Assembly (NCBI GenBank): GCA_036258175.1
Contig: DATAEE010000345.1
Span: 30,544 to 94,543 of the forward strand
Source: DATAEE01 sp036258175
GTDB lineage: Bacteria > Acidobacteriota > Vicinamibacteria > Vicinamibacterales > 2-12-FULL-66-21
Reading direction: 5' to 3'
DNA: 64,000 bases
The notes beneath the pieces were generated by a model. The model was given only the letters and a program-made list of their open reading frames with translations, ran no database searches and was not told the DNA's origin. The position numbers were made by a program, and so were the translations under genes. Each line of letters begins with the position of its first letter. The first letter of the stretch is position 1. Positions 60,323 through 64,000 of the stretch are shown one piece after another.

Positions 60323-62050
60323 CTAGCTGCCCTCCGGACGCACCGCGAGCGATTCGGAATTCCAGAGCACCGTCGGGCGAATCGGCGCGGGCGTCGCATT
60401 CAGAACGCGTGGACCCAACGCGACCGTGACCCGCGGCGCCGTGACGTAGATGACTGGGATGTTCTCGGCGAAGATTCGCTGCACCTCGGCGAACAGGCGC
60501 TGCCGCTCCGCGAGGTCGGAGGCTGCGACCTGCTGGACCATCAGTTCGTCAATCCGGCGCTCCCAGTCGGTGGCCGGCTTCGCCTGCCCCATGTTCCACA
60601 CGTGGAAACCGCCGGAGCTCGTCCAGAAATCCAGATTGCTCGAGGGATCGCGGCTGGTGCTCTCGGTCCCGAAGTACACCGTGTCGTAGTCTTTCGAGAT
60701 GATGCGCTGAATCAGGGCGCCGCGTTCCAGCATGACGACGTCCATCGTGACGCCGATCTTCCGGAACTGCTCCTGCATGACCGCCACGGTCCGTTCGCGG
60801 ATCGTGTTGCCGCGGTTGGTGACAATTGAAAAGCGTACCGGCTGTCCGGCCTTGTCTTCGAGAAGGTCGTCGCCGTTCGAGTCCGTCAGGCCGAGATCGA
60901 AAAGCCGCGCGCGCGCCGCTGCGGGATCGTAGCCGTAGCGTGGAAGGTCCGACACGTACCACGTCTGGTTCGCGGGGGTCACGGGCCCGAACGCGGGCAC
61001 CGCGGCGCCGAGATACAGCGTCTTGACGATGGCCTCGCGATCGATGGCGTGTGACAGCGCGCGCCGGAAATCGGTCGCCTGCAGCCACCCGCGGCGCGGG
61101 TCCGACGCCTTGGCGGCCGGGTCGAGGTTGAACCAGAACATCGGCGGATCGAGGCTGATGCCGGCGTCGACGAGACGAACGCGTCCCTGCCCTTCCAGCC
61201 GGCGCAACGAAGCGTAGTCCTCGGGCCGCAGATCGCTGAACATCAAATCGACGGCGCCGCTCTCGAGCTGCAGGATTTCGACGTTCATGTCCGCGACGAT
61301 CTGAAACTCCAGCCGGTCGAGGTATGGCAGCTGACGGCCGCGATCATCCTTTTTCCAGTAGCGGGGGTTGCGCGCGAGCGTCAGCGTCCGGCCCGGCAGG
61401 TACGACTCGATCACGAACGGTCCGAGACCCGGCATCTCCGCCGCCGGCGTCGTCAAGCCCCACGCTTCTTTGAAGGTGCCGTTCCGGAGCGCCGGTTCGA
61501 GCTTGTGGCGCGGCAGGATTGGCAGGTTGTCGAGGACCCGGACGCCGGGACCAAACGGCGATGGAAACCGGATGCGGACCGTGGCGGCGTCAGGCGCCGT
61601 CACCTCGAGCGGCTTGCCACCGATCGTGAGCGACGTGCCGATGGCGCTGTTGGCCGCCTTCGAATAGACCGCCTCGAACGCGAAGAGCACGTCCGCCGAC
61701 GTGAAGGGCGCGCCATCGGAAAAGGTCACGCCGGGGCGAAGCGAGATCGTGTGGGTTACCCCGTCCGGCTCCGCCGTCCAGCGCTCGGCGAGCCGCGGCT
61801 CGAGCGCATCGGTCGCGCGGTTGACGCGCACGAGCCGATCGTGGAGCACCTGCGCCAGCAGTTCCTTCGAGTTGTCGGCGGGTCCCAGGTAGCGATTGAA
61901 TCCGGTGGGTTCGTCGCGCAGGATTGCACGTAATGTCCCACCGCGGCGCTCCACTTCCAGCTCGGGATTCGCGCGAACCGCGAAATAAATCGCGCCGGCG
62001 AGCGCAGCTGCGGCGAGCGCTCCGACTCCGAGTTTCTTGTTCCTGGTCAC
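60323..62050 (-). CDS. Peptide-binding protein of an ABC importer (SBP family 5)
   Basis: 575 residues. A hydrophobic signal or anchor (6-28) is followed by the family 5 solute-binding fold: GGTLRAILRDEPTGFNRYLG, AERWTAEPDGVTHTISLRPGVTFSDGAPFTSADV near 90-120 and ALSHAIDREAIVKTLYLG about 330. Similar to OppA/DppA. It delivers peptides (or nickel/glycosides in some relatives) to the two permeases. No lipobox is evident. GTG 62050. Divergent from the second subtilase gene. Confidence 0.9.
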   Translation of the reverse strand: MTRNKKLGVGALAAAALAGAIYFAVRANPELEVERRGGTLRAILRDEPTGFNRYLGPADNSKELLAQVLHDRLVRVNRATDALEPRLAERWTAEPDGVTHTISLRPGVTFSDGAPFTSADVLFAFEAVYSKAANSAIGTSLTIGGKPLEVTAPDAATVRIRFPSPFGPGVRVLDNLPILPRHKLEPALRNGTFKEAWGLTTPAAEMPGLGPFVIESYLPGRTLTLARNPRYWKKDDRGRQLPYLDRLEFQIVADMNVEILQLESGAVDLMFSDLRPEDYASLRRLEGQGRVRLVDAGISLDPPMFWFNLDPAAKASDPRRGWLQATDFRRALSHAIDREAIVKTLYLGAAVPAFGPVTPANQTWYVSDLPRYGYDPAAARARLFDLGLTDSNGDDLLEDKAGQPVRFSIVTNRGNTIRERTVAVMQEQFRKIGVTMDVVMLERGALIQRIISKDYDTVYFGTESTSRDPSSNLDFWTSSGGFHVWNMGQAKPATDWERRIDELMVQQVAASDLAERQRLFAEVQRIFAENIPVIYVTAPRVTVALGPRVLNATPAPIRPTVLWNSESLAVRPEGS

Positions 62051-62365
62051 AACTTGGCTGACCGGCCAACTTGTTGGCCAGATCGTCGGAGGCGTGATTC
62101 GCCCTGCCTCACGGGGCCGCGCCTACATGCAGCGCAAAGCCGGCCCGTGACAGCCAAGTAGTTGGCTGATTTTCGTGTGCGGCGCATGAACGGAATCGGT
62201 TTCATCGTAGTTCACGCGAAATCGTGGCGCAAACACTGTGGACCACGATGTCAGTTCGTGTCAGTTCGATCAGCGGCGATAGGACAGGACTTTCCGCACA
62301 CCTCTGCCGTGGCACGCATCCTGCCAACTGGGCAATTGCTCGCAAAAATCATCTGGGGCGTCCAC
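62051..62365. promoter_or_regulatory. Divergent control region between peptide importer and second subtilase
   Basis: 315 bases without a supported gene. Nested inverted repeats lie at 62053-62079 (TTGGC...GCCAA and GGCCAACTTGTTGGCC) just before the binding-protein start, and CAGCCAAGTAGTTGGCTG (62151-62168) overlaps the variant shared motif AAGTAGTTGGCTGATTTT (62156-62173). All contain TTGGC/GCCAA half-sites and could bind one dimeric regulator controlling both directions. Confidence 0.5.
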
Positions 62366-64000
62366 ATGGTCGAGACCCTTCGGGCTCCGTCACCTACTTT
62401 GTCTCCGCCGACAATCAGCGCACGAGCGATTGCGACGCTCGCCGCGGTTGTTTTCTTTTTCGGCTCCGCGGCAACCACAGCGTATGCAGACGGGCATCGG
62501 GCCCGTCTTTCCTCGGTGCTCGTCGAACAAATGCGGATCGCGCGCCAATCGCCCTCCCGCGTCATCGTTCATGGGACGACGGAGCAGGTCGAGGCGCTGG
62601 CGGCGCGCCACGGCGTGCGCGTCCTTCGTTTGATGGCCAGCGGCGCGGTGCTCGAACTGACTGGCGACGGGCTCGACAGCGTGAGTCAGGACCCGGAGGT
62701 CGATCACCTGTCGGCCGACATGCGGGTGCAAAGCACGATGTCGGTGACGACGACGTCAACCGGCGCCGACCAGGTGTGGGCCGGGCTCGACTCGCTGCCA
62801 GGCGTGAACGGCCAGGGGATCGGGATTGCGGTGATCGACTCTGGCATCGACAGCCATCCGGCGCTGCGCCAGCGCATTATTGCGAGCGTCGATTTCATCA
62901 GCGGACGGGGACCTGGGCGCGACGAGTACGGCCACGGCACACACGTCGCCGGAATCATCGCCGGCATGGCGCCTGGCGCGCACTTGATTAACCTGCGCGT
63001 CCTGGATGCGCAGGGGGTCGGCTACACGAGCGACGTCGTCGACGCGATCTACTGGGCCATCGCCAACCGGGACATTTACCGCATTCGCATCATCAATCTG
63101 TCTCTGTGTCACCCGGTCGTGGAATCGTATCGCGACGATCCGCTGAGCGAGGCCATCGAGCACGCGGTCGCGGCGAACGTCCTCGTCGTGGCCTCTGGCG
63201 GCAATTACGGGAAGGGGCCTGATGGGCGCAGGGTCGTTGGAGGGATCTGCTCGCCCGGGAACAGCCCGTGGGCGCTGACGGTCGGCGCGTTGAACACGAA
63301 GGGGACGCCGGACCGGCGAGACGATGTAATGGCGACCTTCAGCTCGTGCGGTCCGACGTATCTCGACGGGATCGTGAAGCCGGACCTGGTGGCGCCGGGC
63401 AACCGGATCGTGTCGCTGGGCGCGCCGAGCTCGACGCTGTGGCAGTCATATCCGGAGCTCCAACGGCCGGGCGCAGGGCCGCATTTCGAATTGAGCGGCA
63501 CGAGCATGGCGGCGCCGCACGCCTCGGGTGCGGCGACGTTGCTGTTCGCGCTCAATCGGGAGTTGACGCCGCTCGACGTGCGGCTGGCGCTCCAGCTGTC
63601 GAGTACTTTCCTGCCCGACGCGGGACTGTTTTGCGGCGGAGCGGGAAGCCTCAATGTGGCATCAGCGGGACTGGCAGTGAGTGGACGAATACAGATCCCC
63701 ATCCCAGGAACTTGGTTCGATGGCGTTTTCGTTCAACCGTCGGGTGCAGCCTGGGTGCCTGGTCTCACCTGTGAGGGACTCACTTGGGGCGACACACTCA
63801 CCTGGCCTGAGGGTTCAGTTTGTGGCGACGGCCTCGCGTGGGGGAACGGTCTCGCGTGGGGGAACGGCCTCGCGTGGGGAAACGGCCTCGCGTGGGGGAA
63901 CGGCCTCGCGTGGGGGAACGGCCTCGCGTGGGGGAACGGCCTCGCGTGGGGGAACGGCCTCGCGTGGGGGAACGGCCTCGCGTGGGGGAACGGCCTCGCG
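62366..64000 (+). CDS. Second secreted S8 subtilisin-like protease, GLAWGN repeat tail, cut by window end
   Basis: At least 545 residues; the frame is open to the last base. Signal peptide (ending AYADG, about residue 42), propeptide-like region with SRVIVHGTTEQVEALAARHG (64-83), and S8 domain with Asp158 (IAVIDSGID), His190 (GHGTHVAG), Asn280 and Ser380 (LSGTSMAAP). After a short beta-rich stretch, one degenerate GLTWGD, then GLAWGN tandem repeats begin at 63830. Related to but clearly different from the protease at 55314. ATG 62366 is the first good start. The end of the gene is unseen. Confidence 0.9.
   Translation, partial: MVETLRAPSPTLSPPTISARAIATLAAVVFFFGSAATTAYADGHRARLSSVLVEQMRIARQSPSRVIVHGTTEQVEALAARHGVRVLRLMASGAVLELTGDGLDSVSQDPEVDHLSADMRVQSTMSVTTTSTGADQVWAGLDSLPGVNGQGIGIAVIDSGIDSHPALRQRIIASVDFISGRGPGRDEYGHGTHVAGIIAGMAPGAHLINLRVLDAQGVGYTSDVVDAIYWAIANRDIYRIRIINLSLCHPVVESYRDDPLSEAIEHAVAANVLVVASGGNYGKGPDGRRVVGGICSPGNSPWALTVGALNTKGTPDRRDDVMATFSSCGPTYLDGIVKPDLVAPGNRIVSLGAPSSTLWQSYPELQRPGAGPHFELSGTSMAAPHASGAATLLFALNRELTPLDVRLALQLSSTFLPDAGLFCGGAGSLNVASAGLAVSGRIQIPIPGTWFDGVFVQPSGAAWVPGLTCEGLTWGDTLTWPEGSVCGDGLAWGNGLAWGNGLAWGNGLAWGNGLAWGNGLAWGNGLAWGNGLAWGNGLAWGNGLA
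63830..64000 (+). repeat. 18-base coding tandem repeats (GLAWGN), continuing past the window
   Basis: Nine full units and a half of GGCCTCGCGTGGGGGAAC, with only two single-base variants (GGT for GGC, GGA for GGG). The near-identity suggests recent expansion by slippage or unequal exchange. Confidence 0.95.

Noticed and set aside
62156..62173. Sigma-54 promoter overlapping the variant shared motif
   Set aside because: A GG and a later GC exist but their spacing is too large for a -24/-12 element.
62224..62991. Plus-strand open frame of 255 codons at the second subtilase
   Set aside because: It lacks any motif, and the neighbouring frame from ATG 62366 carries the full S8 triad.
63830..64000. 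CRISPR-like array (also 55685-55820)
   Set aside because: The 18-base units abut with no spacers and stay in frame within a protease gene.

Overview
The window is GC-rich, densely coded DNA from a Gram-negative bacterium. LpxC, a TamB/AsmA-like protein, many lipobox lipoproteins and ECF sigma factors point to an outer membrane. The overall style suggests an Acidobacteriota, perhaps class Vicinamibacteria: subtilases with WG-repeat tails, an NHL/TIG protein, a PEGA-domain protein, HslUV together with TrmFO, and dispersed low-complexity and palindromic repeats. This placement is inference; there is no rRNA in the window. I found no tRNA, rRNA, CRISPR array, insertion sequence or prophage.

Layout. 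1-8354 (minus) is one tight run: hslV, hslU, a fibronectin-type lipoprotein, an FAH-family hydrolase, transaldolase, the three parts of an acyl-CoA carboxylase (carboxyltransferase, biotin carboxylase, biotin carrier) and the start of a TamB-like gene. 8567-9852 (plus) holds a secreted PEGA protein and a small membrane protein. 9849-13398 (minus) is a glycosylation trio. 13466-17582 (minus) runs from an ECF sigma/anti-sigma pair through two exported proteins to a permease. 17684-19508 (plus) is a GAF histidine kinase overlapping an HTH-receiver fusion. An ABC-F ATPase and an NtrB/NtrC-type pair follow (19595-24582). 24632-30596 (minus) holds xerC-trmFO-topA-dprA. 30847-35661 (plus) has a TPR protein, a lipoprotein, rplU-rpmA-obg-nadD-rsfS and a comF-like gene, converging on tmk-lysA. 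37517-40545 (plus) is a sigma/STAS/small protein/radical-SAM cluster followed by a CsaA-like gene. A frameshifted DUF3667-like gene, a membrane protein, lpxC, uvrA, a permease, an NHL protein, an HNH nuclease, a putative metallopeptidase, mtgA and an M48 peptidase follow. A decayed aminotransferase lies beside a DapA/HOGA-type aldolase (52600-54530).

The most unusual part is 54643-64000. Two secreted S8 subtilases carry long tandem hexapeptide tails of the form xxxWG[TN] (NVVWGT in one, GLAWGN in the other). The first is sandwiched between two paralogous GNAT acetyltransferases, and its stop codon overlaps the start of one of them. Between the two subtilase loci lies an Opp/Dpp-type peptide importer (binding protein and two permeases, no ATPase in the window). 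A 15-base motif, TAAAATCAGCTACTT, occurs upstream of the first subtilase operon and of lpxC, with a variant upstream of the second subtilase. The set could be a protease/peptide-processing or peptide-signalling system; that is a hypothesis.
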